In this document: piece after piece, positions 28,706 to 37,879 of the stretch | How the letters are laid out: each line of letters opens with the position of its first letter | How positions within the stretch are numbered: position 1 is the first letter of the stretch | Assembly (NCBI GenBank): GCA_015491865.1 | Contig: WFVD01000006.1 | Location: 62,001 to 126,000 of the forward strand | Direction of reading: 5' to 3' | Length of the DNA: 64,000 nucleotides | Source of the DNA: Gammaproteobacteria bacterium | GTDB lineage: Bacteria; Pseudomonadota; Gammaproteobacteria; SZUA-140 | The notes under the pieces: generated by a model | The model's database searches: none | Told to the model about the DNA's origin: nothing | Seen by the model: the letters and a program-made list of their open reading frames with translations, nothing else | Position numbers and translations under genes: made by a program

Positions 28706-30453
28706 CCAGCGCGCCGATCAGACTATGGGATTTCCACGGTGGCATCCACCCGGAGCAGAACAAACGGCAATCAACGCAGGAGCCATCGGCACAGGCGCGC
28801 ATGCCAGCGACACTCACACTCCCCCTGCACCAGCACATTGGAGCGGCAGCGGAACCCATTGTTGAAGTTGGTGAGACCGTATTAAAAGGGCAAAAGATCG
28901 CCAGCGCCAACGGCTATGTTAGTGCACCCGTGCATGCACCGACCTCTGGCAAGATTGTGGCTATTGGTGATTATCCCATACCACACCCATCAGGCCTCAG
29001 TGCCCTCTCGATTGTGATTGAGACCGATGGGCGCGATGAATGGGTCCGTTATGCAGCCAAACAGGATTACACAGAGACCAACCCCAGCCACCTGCGCAAC
29101 ATCATCCGAGAGGCGGGCGTGGTCGGGCTTGGCGGTGCAGGCTTCCCGGCGTTTATTAAATTAAACCCAGGCTCGCAAAAGAAGATCAAAACATTGATTA
29201 TCAACGGCGTGGAGTGCGAACCCTACATCACCTGTGACGATATGCTGATGCGTGAAGATCCGCAGTCAATTCTTGAAGGCATCCGTATCATGCGCCATGC
29301 ACTGCAAGCGGAACGCTGTGTGATCGCCATCGAAGATAACAAGCCCGAGGCCTATGAAAGCATCTGCAAGGCAGCCAGAGGGGTTGAAGGGGTCAACGTC
29401 GCACTGGTGCCTACCCGCTACCCACAGGGAAGCGAGAAGCAGTTAGTCAAGGTGATCACCGGCAAAGAGGTGCCGAGCAACGGCCTCGCGCTGGATGTCG
29501 GCGTGGTTTGCCATAACGTCTCGACTGCCGCCGCAATCTACCGCGCGATTCACCTCGGCCAGCCATTGATCTCTCGCATGGTTACCGTTACCGGCAAAGG
29601 GGTTAAACGGCCACGCAACCTCGAAGTGCTGTTTGGCACGCCGATGGATGAACTACTGGCACAGTGCGATGTTGAAGCAGATCAGATCGAACGTCTCATC
29701 ATGGGGGGGCCGATGATGGGCTTTGCACTGCACGACACCAACCTGCCTGTGATCAAGACCACCAACTGCATCATCGCCGCCACTCGTAACGAGCTGGGGG
29801 TTGAGCGCCCGGTCATGCCCTGTATCCGCTGCGGTGCCTGTGCCGATGTCTGCCCGGTCAAACTACTCCCTCAGCAGCTCTACTGGTATTCGCGCGCCAA
29901 AGAGCTCGACAAAGTGCAGGAGTATGACCTGTTCGACTGCATTGAATGTGGCTGCTGCTCTTATGTGTGCCCCAGTAACATTCCACTGGTGCAGTTCTAC
30001 CGCTTCGCCAAAGGGGCGATCTGGACACAGGAACAGGAACAGAAAAAGGCAGCGCAGGCGCGTCAACGCCATGAGTTTCACCAGATGCGCATCGAGCGTG
30101 AAAAACAGGAACGCGAAGCCCGGCGGGCCAAGAAGAAGGCCGCCCGGCCCAGCGCTGCTGCACCCAAGGCACCACCTGCTGATGGCGCAAAGATAGCCGA
30201 GAAGAGGCGCGATGAGGCGATAAGCCAGCGAGACAGTGCCGCAGCCGCACGCAAGGCGGAGATCCAGGCTGCACTCGCTCGAGTACAGGCGAAAAAGCGT
30301 GCGCCACAAAAAACAGCTGAAGCCCCGGATAAAACAGAGGAGAAAACAGCCCCTGCCACAACAGCAGAGAGGGCCGCTGCTACACAGAAAAGCGCCATCA
30401 CTAAAAAAGATAACGCGACCTCCACTCACGATGACGATCAACCGGTACAATAA
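28702..30453 (+). CDS. rnfC: Rnf complex NADH-binding subunit C
   Basis: The 583-residue peripheral subunit has a Nqo1-like NADH/FMN fold with [16 protein letters not shown], and two ferredoxin motifs, [19 protein letters not shown] and [19 protein letters not shown]. After about residue 440 the chain becomes a long, charged, Ala/Lys/Arg-rich helical tail with no conserved domain, a feature typical of gammaproteobacterial RnfC but variable in length. It links the complex to the NAD(H) pool. It overlaps rnfB by 4 bp, with 37 bp to rnfD. Confidence 0.96.
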   Translation: MTSAPIRLWDFHGGIHPEQNKRQSTQEPSAQARMPATLTLPLHQHIGAAAEPIVEVGETVLKGQKIASANGYVSAPVHAPTSGKIVAIGDYPIPHPSGLSALSIVIETDGRDEWVRYAAKQDYTETNPSHLRNIIREAGVVGLGGAGFPAFIKLNPGSQKKIKTLIINGVECEPYITCDDMLMREDPQSILEGIRIMRHALQAERCVIAIEDNKPEAYESICKAARGVEGVNVALVPTRYPQGSEKQLVKVITGKEVPSNGLALDVGVVCHNVSTAAAIYRAIHLGQPLISRMVTVTGKGVKRPRNLEVLFGTPMDELLAQCDVEADQIERLIMGGPMMGFALHDTNLPVIKTTNCIIAATRNELGVERPVMPCIRCGACADVCPVKLLPQQLYWYSRAKELDKVQEYDLFDCIECGCCSYVCPSNIPLVQFYRFAKGAIWTQEQEQKKAAQARQRHEFHQMRIEREKQEREARRAKKKAARPSAAAPKAPPADGAKIAEKRRDEAISQRDSAAAARKAEIQAALARVQAKKRAPQKTAEAPDKTEEKTAPATTAERAAATQKSAITKKDNATSTHDDDQPVQ

Positions 30454-30490
30454 CACCGTTACGACACTGTACTAACAGACAAACGAATCG

Positions 30491-31567
30491 ATGCCATTTA
30501 ACACACCTACATCCCCTCATCAGCTCGCCCCCACCTCTATCACCCGCGTGATGATGCTGGTGATTCTCGCGCTGATCCCGGGCATCACCGCCTATGTCTG
30601 GTTCTTTGGCTGGGGGGTCGTGGTAAACATCTCAATCGCGCTGATCACGGCACTCAGCTGCGAGGCCTTAATCCTGAAACTGCGCCAGCGTCCCATGCTT
30701 CCCTCTTTGAGTGATGGCAGCGCCGCACTTACCGCTATATTGATCGCACTCACGCTCCCCCCCCTGTCGCCCTGGTGGATCACTGTCATTGGCGTTGCCT
30801 TTGCCATCATCATCGCCAAGCAGTTATACGGTGGTCTCGGTTTTAACCCGTTTAACCCGGCAATGGTCGGCTACGTAATGCTGCTGATCTCATTCCCGCG
30901 CGAAATGACCAGCTGGATACCACCTACAGCACTCACCGATAACAGCCTCGATTTTCTTGAGACAGTGATCTTTATCCTCTTTCATACCCTGCCAGACGGC
31001 ATCACCTTTGACGCCCTCACGGAGGCGACACCGCTCGACTCTCTCAAGACTCATCTGGCGCTCGGTAACACTGTGGATGAGATTCGTGAACAGCTGGGGG
31101 TGGATGAGGCGGCCAGCCGCATCCTTAGCGTGATCCCGATCTTCGGCACCATCGGTGGCAAGGGGTGGGAGTGGGTAGGCGGCGGTTTTCTCCTTGGTGG
31201 CCTGTGGCTGATCTATCAAAAGGTCATCAGCTGGCATATTCCGGTGGCAATGCTCGGTTCTCTTTTTGCGATCTCGGCACTCTTTTATTTTATCGACCCT
31301 GCCCATTACGCCACCCCGATGTTTCACCTCTTTAGCGGCGCGGCGATGCTGGGGGCATTTTTTATCGCCACCGACCCGGTAACCGCCGCCGCCTCGAATC
31401 GCGGCAAGATTATCTACGGCTGCGGCATCGGCATCTTTACCTATGTGATCCGCACCTGGGGCGGCTATCCAGATGCCGTTGCCTTTGCAGTGCTACTACT
31501 CAACATGTGCACGCCGTTGATCGACCACTACTTCAAATCCAGCGTCTTCGGGCATAAGAAAGGGTAG
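30491..31567 (+). CDS. rnfD: Rnf complex membrane subunit D
   Basis: The 358-residue protein has nine or ten hydrophobic helices and belongs to the NqrB/RnfD family. GGLGFNPFNPAMVGYVMLL is a signature, and the threonine in DALTEATPLD is at the position that carries covalent FMN in studied homologues; the usual SGAT reads TEAT here. A loop at about 175-205 includes a short acidic helix. It forms the core of the ion path together with RnfE. The rnfG gene begins 5 bp after its stop. Confidence 0.96.
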   Translation: MPFNTPTSPHQLAPTSITRVMMLVILALIPGITAYVWFFGWGVVVNISIALITALSCEALILKLRQRPMLPSLSDGSAALTAILIALTLPPLSPWWITVIGVAFAIIIAKQLYGGLGFNPFNPAMVGYVMLLISFPREMTSWIPPTALTDNSLDFLETVIFILFHTLPDGITFDALTEATPLDSLKTHLALGNTVDEIREQLGVDEAASRILSVIPIFGTIGGKGWEWVGGGFLLGGLWLIYQKVISWHIPVAMLGSLFAISALFYFIDPAHYATPMFHLFSGAAMLGAFFIATDPVTAAASNRGKIIYGCGIGIFTYVIRTWGGYPDAVAFAVLLLNMCTPLIDHYFKSSVFGHKKG

Positions 31568-31572
31568 CCCTT

Positions 31573-32220
31573 ATGACCCTTAAACATATGCTCACCACCT
31601 CGCTGCTGCTCGGCATCTTCGCGATCGCAGGCACCTCAATGGTCGCACTCACCTATGAGGGCACCGAGGCTCGCATTATCGATAATGATTATCAGGCGCT
31701 CCTGCGCACCCTCCACGCCCTTGTGCCACCCGACAGCCACGATAACGACATCGCCACCGATACCGTCACGGTCACCTCAAAGGCGCTGCTTGGTAATAAA
31801 AAACCGAGCACTATTTATCTCGCCCGGCTCAAAGGCGTTCCGGTCGCCGCCGTTATCACCGCCATTGCGCCCGACGGCTATAATGGTGCGATTAAGCTGC
31901 TGGTCGCGATTCGCTATGATGGTTCCATCAGCGGCGTACGTGTGCTCAACCACCGCGAGACACCCGGGCTGGGTGACGGCATTGAGATCGAGCGCTCAAA
32001 CTGGATCATGAGCTTTAATGGGCTCTCCTTAAACAACCCCGATGAGCTGGGCTGGCGGGTGAAAAAAGATGGTGGTATTTTTGACCAGTTCACCGGCGCC
32101 ACCGTCACTCCGCGCGCAGTGGTAAAAGCGGTACACCATGCGTTAATATATTTTAAGCAACACCGCGACCAACTCTTTAATGCATCAGCAGAAGCGTCGG
32201 CAGCAGCACAGAGCGACTGA
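31573..32220 (+). CDS. rnfG: Rnf complex FMN-binding subunit G
   Basis: The 215-residue subunit has one N-terminal membrane helix (about 8-28) and a periplasmic FMN-binding domain. The motif [14 protein letters not shown] contains the threonine that takes the phosphoester-linked FMN; the family usually shows [16 protein letters not shown] is also a family marker. The flavin relays electrons across the membrane between the Rnf subunits. It has tight spacing with both neighbours (5 bp and 2 bp). Confidence 0.96.
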   Translation: MTLKHMLTTSLLLGIFAIAGTSMVALTYEGTEARIIDNDYQALLRTLHALVPPDSHDNDIATDTVTVTSKALLGNKKPSTIYLARLKGVPVAAVITAIAPDGYNGAIKLLVAIRYDGSISGVRVLNHRETPGLGDGIEIERSNWIMSFNGLSLNNPDELGWRVKKDGGIFDQFTGATVTPRAVVKAVHHALIYFKQHRDQLFNASAEASAAAQSD

Positions 32221-32222
32221 TC

Positions 32223-32933
32223 ATGGCTAACTCAATCTATAATGAACTGACCTATAACGGACTGTGGAAAAACAATGTCGCACTGGTGCAGGTCCTCGGT
32301 CTCTGCCCACTGCTGGCAGTCACCACCACCACCGTCAACGGCATCGGGCTGGGCATCGCCACAACACTGACACTGGTACTATCCAACATCACCGTATCGC
32401 TGATCCGCAACTCGGTACGTCCAGAGATCCGTATTCCAGTCTTTGTGCTGATCATCGCCTCGTTTGTCACTGCGATTGAACTGGCAATGAACGCCTACTT
32501 TTACGACCTTTATAAGATCCTCGGTATCTTTATTCCGCTAATCGTCACCAACTGCGCCATCCTCGGCCGCGCTGAGGCGTTCGCCTCTAAAAATGCCGTG
32601 GTGCCCTCTTTCATAGATGGTCTGATGATGGGGGTCGGCTTCACCGCCATTCTTGTCATTCTCGGTGCGATTCGTGAGCTGCTTGGGCAGGGGACACTTT
32701 TTGCTCAGGCCCACCTGATGTTTGGCCAGGCCGCCGAGTGGATGACCGTTACCGTCATCGACGACTACAACGGTTTTCTGCTTGCCATTCTGCCACCGGG
32801 CGCATTTATCGGCCTCGGGCTTCTGATCGCGCTAAAGAATATGATTGATCAACACACACAAAAAAGAGCCGCGCCAGCGAAAACCCCAGAGACAGAAACA
32901 GCTACCGGGAGCGCTTCTGCAACAACCAGCTAG
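32223..32933 (+). CDS. rnfE: Rnf complex subunit E
   Basis: The 236-residue integral membrane protein is a paralogue of RnfA with inverted topology. [19 protein letters not shown] and [15 protein letters not shown] are signature segments, and the cysteines pair with those of RnfA around the membrane cluster. A Pro/Thr/Ala-rich tail follows the last helix. It closes the rnfABCDGE operon. In many relatives nth follows directly; here 156 bp of spacer and a zinc-ribbon gene follow. Confidence 0.96.
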   Translation: MANSIYNELTYNGLWKNNVALVQVLGLCPLLAVTTTTVNGIGLGIATTLTLVLSNITVSLIRNSVRPEIRIPVFVLIIASFVTAIELAMNAYFYDLYKILGIFIPLIVTNCAILGRAEAFASKNAVVPSFIDGLMMGVGFTAILVILGAIRELLGQGTLFAQAHLMFGQAAEWMTVTVIDDYNGFLLAILPPGAFIGLGLLIALKNMIDQHTQKRAAPAKTPETETATGSASATTS

Positions 32934-33089
32934 CAGACCTGCTTTAATATAACCAGAGAGATCAACCCTGCACACAGTGATATGGCCACTTAACCACAGC
33001 ACAAACAGCTATCCAGGGTGCTCTGCACAAAGATAAGCGCCCACAACAGACTACCCGACACCACGGCTTCATGAAATGAGGAACACAAG

Positions 33090-33347
33090 ATGAACAAAAT
33101 GTGCCAGAGCTGCGGAATGCCTTTGAAACGAGACCCTAACGGCGGTGGCAGCAATGCTGATGGCAGCAAAAACAGCGAATATTGCAGCCACTGTTATGTG
33201 GATGGTGCCTTTGCACAGCCAGACATTAATGCCGCAGGAATGCGCGCCCTCTGCATTGAAAACCTGGTCGATGGAGGAGTACCAAAACTGATGGCACGCC
33301 TGCTGACAAAAGGGATCCCACGGCTAAAACGCTGGAGAGCTCATTAA
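33090..33347 (+). CDS. Small zinc-ribbon protein
   Basis: The 85-residue protein carries two CxxC pairs, Cys5/Cys8 (CQSCGMPL) and Cys32/Cys35 (CSHCYVDG), joined by a Gly/Asn-rich loop. This matches the putative zinc-ribbon family PF12674. The start has a GAGGAAC ribosome site. The C-terminal half is helical and basic. The function is unknown; in other bacteria such proteins occur alone or fused to transcription factors. It lies 20 bp before pilU in the same direction, but no functional tie to pili is known. Confidence 0.8.
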   Translation: MNKMCQSCGMPLKRDPNGGGSNADGSKNSEYCSHCYVDGAFAQPDINAAGMRALCIENLVDGGVPKLMARLLTKGIPRLKRWRAH

Positions 33348-33367
33348 GATTTGTTATCGCCTGGCAG

Positions 33368-34468
33368 ATGATGGACATTACCCCCTTTTTAGAGATGATG
33401 GCAGAAAAAGATGCCTCCGATCTCTTTTTCACTGCTGGCTCGCCACCCTGCATCAAGATCGAAGGTGTCACCACCCATCTCGGTGAAAAAAACCTCTCCG
33501 CCAATAGCGCACAAAGACTGGCCTATTCATTGATGAGCGGTGAGCAGATTGAGGTATTTGAAGAGACCTGGGAGATGGATGTTGCGCTTACTCTGAAATC
33601 GCTCGGGCGGTTCCGCATCAACATCTTTCGGCAGCGCGGTGATATCTCAATTGTGGTACGCTATATCAGCGCTAAAATTAAGTCCATTGCTGAACTAAAG
33701 CTGCCCGAAGTTCTGAGCAACCTTGTGATGGAAACGCGCGGGCTGGTACTGATTGTTGGCTCCACAGGATCAGGGAAGTCGACCACACTGGCGTCGATGA
33801 TCGATCATCGCAACCACAATAAAACGGGGCATATCCTGACGATCGAAGACCCGATTGAGTACGACCACCCACATCAACGATCGATCGTTAATCAGCGCGA
33901 AGTGGGGTTAGACACCCACTCCTATGCCGCCGCCCTTAAGCGTGCGATGCGCGAAGCACCAGATGTGATTATGATCGGTGAAATACGTGACCGGGAAAGC
34001 ATGCATCACGCAATCGCCTATGCGGACACCGGGCACCTCTGCCTTTCGACACTGCATGCAACCAATGCGGCTCAAACACTCAAAAGGATCGTGAACTTCT
34101 TTCCACAACAGGACCATCAACAAATTCTAATGGATCTCTCCCTGAATCTTAAAGCGGTCGTTTCACAGCGTCTTGTCATGGGTATCGACAATAAACGAAT
34201 TCCAGCGACTGAAATAATGATCAACACACCGTACATAGCGGGACTGATTCAGAAAGGAGCGATCAGTAAAATCTCTGAAGCGATATCACATAGCAATAAC
34301 CTCAGCATGCAGAGCTTTGACCAGGCTCTCTACCAGCTATTTATCGCTGGCAAAATAAGCGAAGAAGAGGCGTTAAATAATGCCAATTCGCGCAACAATC
34401 TGGGGCTGCGCATTCGACTCGCCAGAAATAGCAAGATAGCGATTAATGATGATCTCTCTTTTCAATAA
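33368..34468 (+). CDS. pilU: PilT/PilU-type twitching motility ATPase
   Basis: The 366-residue ATPase has Walker A at 131-139 (GSTGSGKST), an EDPIEYDHPHQRS Asp-box region, Walker B in APDVIMIGEIRDRES and a His box in GHLCLSTLHATNA. Where PilT has AIRNLIRE this protein has PYIAGLIQKGAI, and the C-terminus is longer. These are PilU traits. PilU assists PilT in forceful pilus retraction. In pseudomonads pilT and pilU are adjacent; here pilT is 16 kb away on the other strand. Confidence 0.9.
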   Translation: MMDITPFLEMMAEKDASDLFFTAGSPPCIKIEGVTTHLGEKNLSANSAQRLAYSLMSGEQIEVFEETWEMDVALTLKSLGRFRINIFRQRGDISIVVRYISAKIKSIAELKLPEVLSNLVMETRGLVLIVGSTGSGKSTTLASMIDHRNHNKTGHILTIEDPIEYDHPHQRSIVNQREVGLDTHSYAAALKRAMREAPDVIMIGEIRDRESMHHAIAYADTGHLCLSTLHATNAAQTLKRIVNFFPQQDHQQILMDLSLNLKAVVSQRLVMGIDNKRIPATEIMINTPYIAGLIQKGAISKISEAISHSNNLSMQSFDQALYQLFIAGKISEEEALNNANSRNNLGLRIRLARNSKIAINDDLSFQ

Positions 34469-34498
34469 TGACACCACCAATACAACCGGATATTACTC

Positions 34499-34657
34499 AT
34501 GAATCGTGGTTACGCTGTCTTATATCTAATTACTGCTTTACTCTTTTACTTTGGCTGGAAATGTCGTAAGGAAAACCGCCTGCTCTCAACAGCGCTCTTT
34601 ACTACGGCCACCATCGTGACCGCGCTGCTAATCGGGGGGCATTTTGGTTTAATCTAA
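34499..34657 (+). CDS. Small two-helix membrane protein
   Basis: A 52-codon frame begins at an ATG 30 bp after pilU and ends with TAA. The product has two hydrophobic stretches (about 5-19 and 31-47) around a basic turn WKCRKENR, which is a plausible small inner-membrane hairpin protein. No ribosome site of good quality is visible. It is convergent with the VanZ-like gene 20 bp beyond. The assignment rests only on frame, composition and position. Confidence 0.4.
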   Translation: MNRGYAVLYLITALLFYFGWKCRKENRLLSTALFTTATIVTALLIGGHFGLI

Positions 34658-34677
34658 AAGCGCTACCTTGATCTATA

Positions 34678-35625
34678 TTAAGGTACCAGCCGAATATCAT
34701 CGAGATAAAACAGGTGCGTCTGTTGCTGTTGGTTCACAAACAGAACCATTTTTCTAATGCTGGAAAGCTCAAGTGAGCGGGACTTTGGCCCTGCCGCAAT
34801 ATCATCCAGTGGCAGTAACACCGTGTTAACCCCATTATTTACAGCCACTCGACCATTGTATCGTTCACTGTAGGCGGGTGCCGCCGTTATCCCGTCATCG
34901 ATACGTATATTCAGTTTGAACGCCGCGCCTGGGTTATAGATCGTCATTGATAGCGCCCGGTATCCGCGCCAGTCCTGCTCACCTGCGGCATAACGCACCC
35001 CGCTCCAGGTACCGCTGATAGTTACCACCTTTAATGAATGGTCACCACTGCCGACATACTGTTGAGAAAATGAGATCTGTGTCTGTTTCTCATGCAGCGC
35101 ACCGCTGGCTAGCCAGAGCCGTTTCTCCAGTTCATCTTCAAAAGTACCCAGCAGAGGGAACTGCTGATCACGTAACCAGAGCGCTCGCCACTCCGTCAGT
35201 GCCGGCTGCACTATCCACACAAGTGAGACCACAAGCAGTAGCAGATGCGCCCCCCTCAATAACCAGCGCTGCGAACTTCGCCAGACAACCATGCCGCTTA
35301 ACGCAATCACCATTCCGAGCAGCCCCACCTCAACATCTGCCAGCGAAGCGGTTCTGCCAACATAAGGCTGAACCAGCTCAATACCGACCATGAGCACTAT
35401 TGAGACGATAGCAGCAACGGTTACCGCCCACTTTTTTCCGTGATGCTCAACAGCGAGATAGATCAGACTACTCAGCAGAATAAAGGCGAAGGCGTGCCCT
35501 GCATCCATCGTCTTCTGAAACGCAACGGGATCAGGACTGCTGCCAAAAGGCATAAATGCAAATAAAGCAAAGAGCGCAAGGAGAAAGGCGAGCGCGATCA
35601 GATAATGTTGTCTGGTGATCGCCAT
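34678..35625 (-). CDS. VanZ-like membrane protein with C-terminal beta-sandwich domain
   Basis: The 315-residue protein has a VanZ-type membrane domain of four helices in the first 125 residues (DAGHAFAFILLSSLIYLA, then IELVQPYVGRTASLADVEVG), then another helix near 130-145. The rest looks like a periplasmic carbohydrate-binding or CIA30-type beta-sandwich (LKVVTISGTWSGVRY, WRGYRALSMTIYNPG, LNIRIDDG, YLDDIRLVP). VanZ proteins act at the cell envelope, in one case in teicoplanin resistance, but most have no known role. It follows the glutamine amidotransferase gene by 11 bp and is probably co-transcribed with it. Confidence 0.8.
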   Translation of the reverse strand: MAITRQHYLIALAFLLALFALFAFMPFGSSPDPVAFQKTMDAGHAFAFILLSSLIYLAVEHHGKKWAVTVAAIVSIVLMVGIELVQPYVGRTASLADVEVGLLGMVIALSGMVVWRSSQRWLLRGAHLLLLVVSLVWIVQPALTEWRALWLRDQQFPLLGTFEDELEKRLWLASGALHEKQTQISFSQQYVGSGDHSLKVVTISGTWSGVRYAAGEQDWRGYRALSMTIYNPGAAFKLNIRIDDGITAAPAYSERYNGRVAVNNGVNTVLLPLDDIAAGPKSRSLELSSIRKMVLFVNQQQQTHLFYLDDIRLVP

Positions 35626-35636
35626 ACAGTCGTCAG

Positions 35637-36347
35637 CTATGTTGAGGCATCGGAGATAAACGCCATCATCCAGCGAGCAATTGCCACCTCGTCAGTAGCG
35701 GTCTGTAGCGATTCGATCCCGGCGCGATAGCATGTCTCGCCCAGTATCTCGCGCCGGAACCCCATTAAGTCTGCAGCATAGGGCGCTGAAAATTCCGGGT
35801 GCCCCTGCACGGTAAGGATATTGCTGCCCAGCTGAAACATCGCATAGGGACAGAAAGAAGAGCCCGCAATCAGCTCCGCCTCAGGCGGCAACGCGACCAC
35901 CTGATCCTGATGGCTAACTAATAGATGGGCAACTGCCAGTGGCGGTTCCATCCAGGGTTTGTCAGCCATCACCGTCATTGTATGAACCCCCACACCCCAC
36001 CCTTTTTCAGATTTGACCACACGCCCCCCAAAGGCCTGCGCCACCAACTGATGACCAAAACAGATTGCAATCAGTTTCTGCTCTGTCTGATGGAGGCGGA
36101 TAATAAAATCCTGCAATTTAGTGATCCAGGCCTCAGCGTCGTAGACACTCGCTTTGCTCCCCGTGGTAATATAGGCGTCGCATTCACCCGGATCAGGAGG
36201 GTAGTGACCTGCGACCGCATCATAAACTTCAATATGAATGGCAGGCAGAACCTGCCGTAGCAGTGACGTAATCATCTCCGGATAGTCGCCGTGCCGCCCC
36301 TGAAATTGCGATCTTACTGAATCACACTGCAAGATCCCCACCTTCAT
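35637..36347 (-). CDS. Class I glutamine amidotransferase-like hydrolase
   Basis: The 236-residue protein is a stand-alone class I GATase of the GuaA-like subgroup. The nucleophile is the Cys of IAICFGHQLVAQAFGG, and the catalytic His is in TVQGHPEFSAPY with a Glu two residues on. No synthase domain is present. Such proteins can hydrolyse gamma-glutamyl amides. PuuD, which cleaves gamma-glutamyl-GABA, has a comparable size and fold. Its position, divergent from a PuuA-like synthetase operon across a 143-bp spacer, suggests that it releases glutamate at the end of that pathway. This is inferred from context, not shown. Confidence 0.8.
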   Translation of the reverse strand: MKVGILQCDSVRSQFQGRHGDYPEMITSLLRQVLPAIHIEVYDAVAGHYPPDPGECDAYITTGSKASVYDAEAWITKLQDFIIRLHQTEQKLIAICFGHQLVAQAFGGRVVKSEKGWGVGVHTMTVMADKPWMEPPLAVAHLLVSHQDQVVALPPEAELIAGSSFCPYAMFQLGSNILTVQGHPEFSAPYAADLMGFRREILGETCYRAGIESLQTATDEVAIARWMMAFISDAST

Positions 36348-36410
36348 CTATCCACCCCCTCCCATAAACTCACCGCCAGACTCAACGATAGAGTGTTTGT
36401 ATTCCGCCCT

Positions 36411-36423
36411 GGTATTAGATACC
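36411..36423. promoter_or_regulatory. Inverted repeat in the divergent spacer
   Basis: GGTAT-TAG-ATACC is a perfect 5-bp inverted repeat with a 3-base centre, lying between the amidotransferase (minus) and the glutamine-synthetase-like gene (plus). An AT-rich CTTATATC follows directly and could hold a -10 element for the plus strand. A shared operator for both transcripts is plausible but unproven. No regulator gene lies next to it. Confidence 0.3.
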
Positions 36424-36490
36424 TTATATCTTTCGCATCTATAATGAACAGTGAGCCTGCGATAGGCAAGCACTCAAAACGAGAGAAATC

Positions 36491-37867
36491 ATGCCCGACA
36501 TGCAAGCCAGAGAGGTGAAAAGTGTTGTCGATGCTAAAAACATTGTTAATGAACGCAACATCCACCACATCAAGGTAGGCGTTTTTGACATCGACGGCAT
36601 ACTACGCGGTAAATATATCTCACGTGATAAATTTTTCTCAGCGCTCGACAGGGGCTTCGGCTTCTGCGATGTGGTGCTAGGCTGGGATAGTAAAGATCAG
36701 CTCTACGATAACGTCAACTATACTGGCTGGCATACCGGATACCCCGATGCGCCGGTACGGATTATTCCTGACTCCTGTCGAGAGATCCCCTTCGAACCGG
36801 CGACGCTCTTTTTCCTCGGCGAATTTACCGACAACGCTGCAGCACTCTGTCCACGTGGCCTGTTACAGCGCACTATCGAAAAGGCGAACCGGCTGGGGCT
36901 ATTTCCAGATGCCGGTTTTGAGTACGAGTTTTTCCTCTTCGACGAGACGCGTGAATCGATCCGTGAAAAACGTTACCGAAACCTCACGCCACTGGCACCG
37001 GACTACTTTGGCTACTCGGTGCTACGCAACAGCGTTGATGCAGAGATCTACCAGCAGCTCCTCGATCTCGGCGAAGCGATGGACTTTCCAATTGAAGGGC
37101 TGCATGAAGAGACCGGCCCCGGCGTACTCGAAGCCGCTATCGCCTATGATGGTGCGCTCGCTGCTGCCGACAAGGCTGCGCTTTTTAAGACCTTTACCAA
37201 GATTACCGCACAGCGCGCAGGATTGATGGCCACGTTTATGGCGAAGTGGTCACCGGAGTGGCCAGGGCAGAGTGGGCACATCCATATCTCGCTAAATGAT
37301 AGCAGCGGCACCTCGTGCTTTTATGATGCCGACAAAACGGACAACATGAGTGAGACCATGCGTCACTTCATTGCCGGCCAGCAGCAGTTTATGCCTGAAC
37401 TACTGGCGATGATCGCACCGACGATCAACTCATACACCCGCCTGATCCCTGGCTTCTGGGCACCAACGGTCGCCACCTGGGGGGTCGAAAACCGTACCTG
37501 TGCACTGCGTGTCATCTCCGGCAGCGCTCGCTCTCAGCGGGTTGAATATCGCGTTGGCGCAGCGGATGCCAACCCTTATATTATTCTTGCTGCAGCACTT
37601 GCATCCGGCCTCGCCGGTATCGAACAGAAACTGGAACCCGATAAAAAAGTGAGCGGCAACGCCTATGAACAGCAGTTCGCCGCAGAACGCCAGCTGCCCA
37701 CCACGCTATGGGCAGCAGCACAACGCCTCAGAGCCTCCACCATGGCACGACAATATTTTGGAGAGCTCTTTGTTGACCACTACGCCGCAAGCCGCGAGTG
37801 GGAAGAGCGCGAGTTCCGTAAACACATTTCTGACTGGGAAATGGATCGCTACTTTGAAATTATCTAA
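36491..37867 (+). CDS. PuuA-like glutamine synthetase family ligase (gamma-glutamylamine synthetase)
   Basis: The 458-residue enzyme has the GS beta-Grasp domain (VGVFDIDGILRGKYI) and the catalytic domain with EYEFFLF, SGHIHISLND, NSYTRLIPGFWAP and VEYRVGAADANPYI. The adenylylation-loop motif NLYxLPPEE of true GlnA is absent, replaced by a GNAYEQQ segment. This is typical of GS-like enzymes that ligate glutamate to amines: PuuA (putrescine), IpuC (isopropylamine) or GlnA4 (ethanolamine). A GAGAG ribosome site precedes the ATG. It leads a tight three-gene operon, with 12 bp to the aldehyde dehydrogenase. The amine substrate cannot be read from the sequence. Confidence 0.88.
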   Translation: MPDMQAREVKSVVDAKNIVNERNIHHIKVGVFDIDGILRGKYISRDKFFSALDRGFGFCDVVLGWDSKDQLYDNVNYTGWHTGYPDAPVRIIPDSCREIPFEPATLFFLGEFTDNAAALCPRGLLQRTIEKANRLGLFPDAGFEYEFFLFDETRESIREKRYRNLTPLAPDYFGYSVLRNSVDAEIYQQLLDLGEAMDFPIEGLHEETGPGVLEAAIAYDGALAAADKAALFKTFTKITAQRAGLMATFMAKWSPEWPGQSGHIHISLNDSSGTSCFYDADKTDNMSETMRHFIAGQQQFMPELLAMIAPTINSYTRLIPGFWAPTVATWGVENRTCALRVISGSARSQRVEYRVGAADANPYIILAAALASGLAGIEQKLEPDKKVSGNAYEQQFAAERQLPTTLWAAAQRLRASTMARQYFGELFVDHYAASREWEEREFRKHISDWEMDRYFEII

Positions 37868-37879
37868 AGACGTTGTGCA

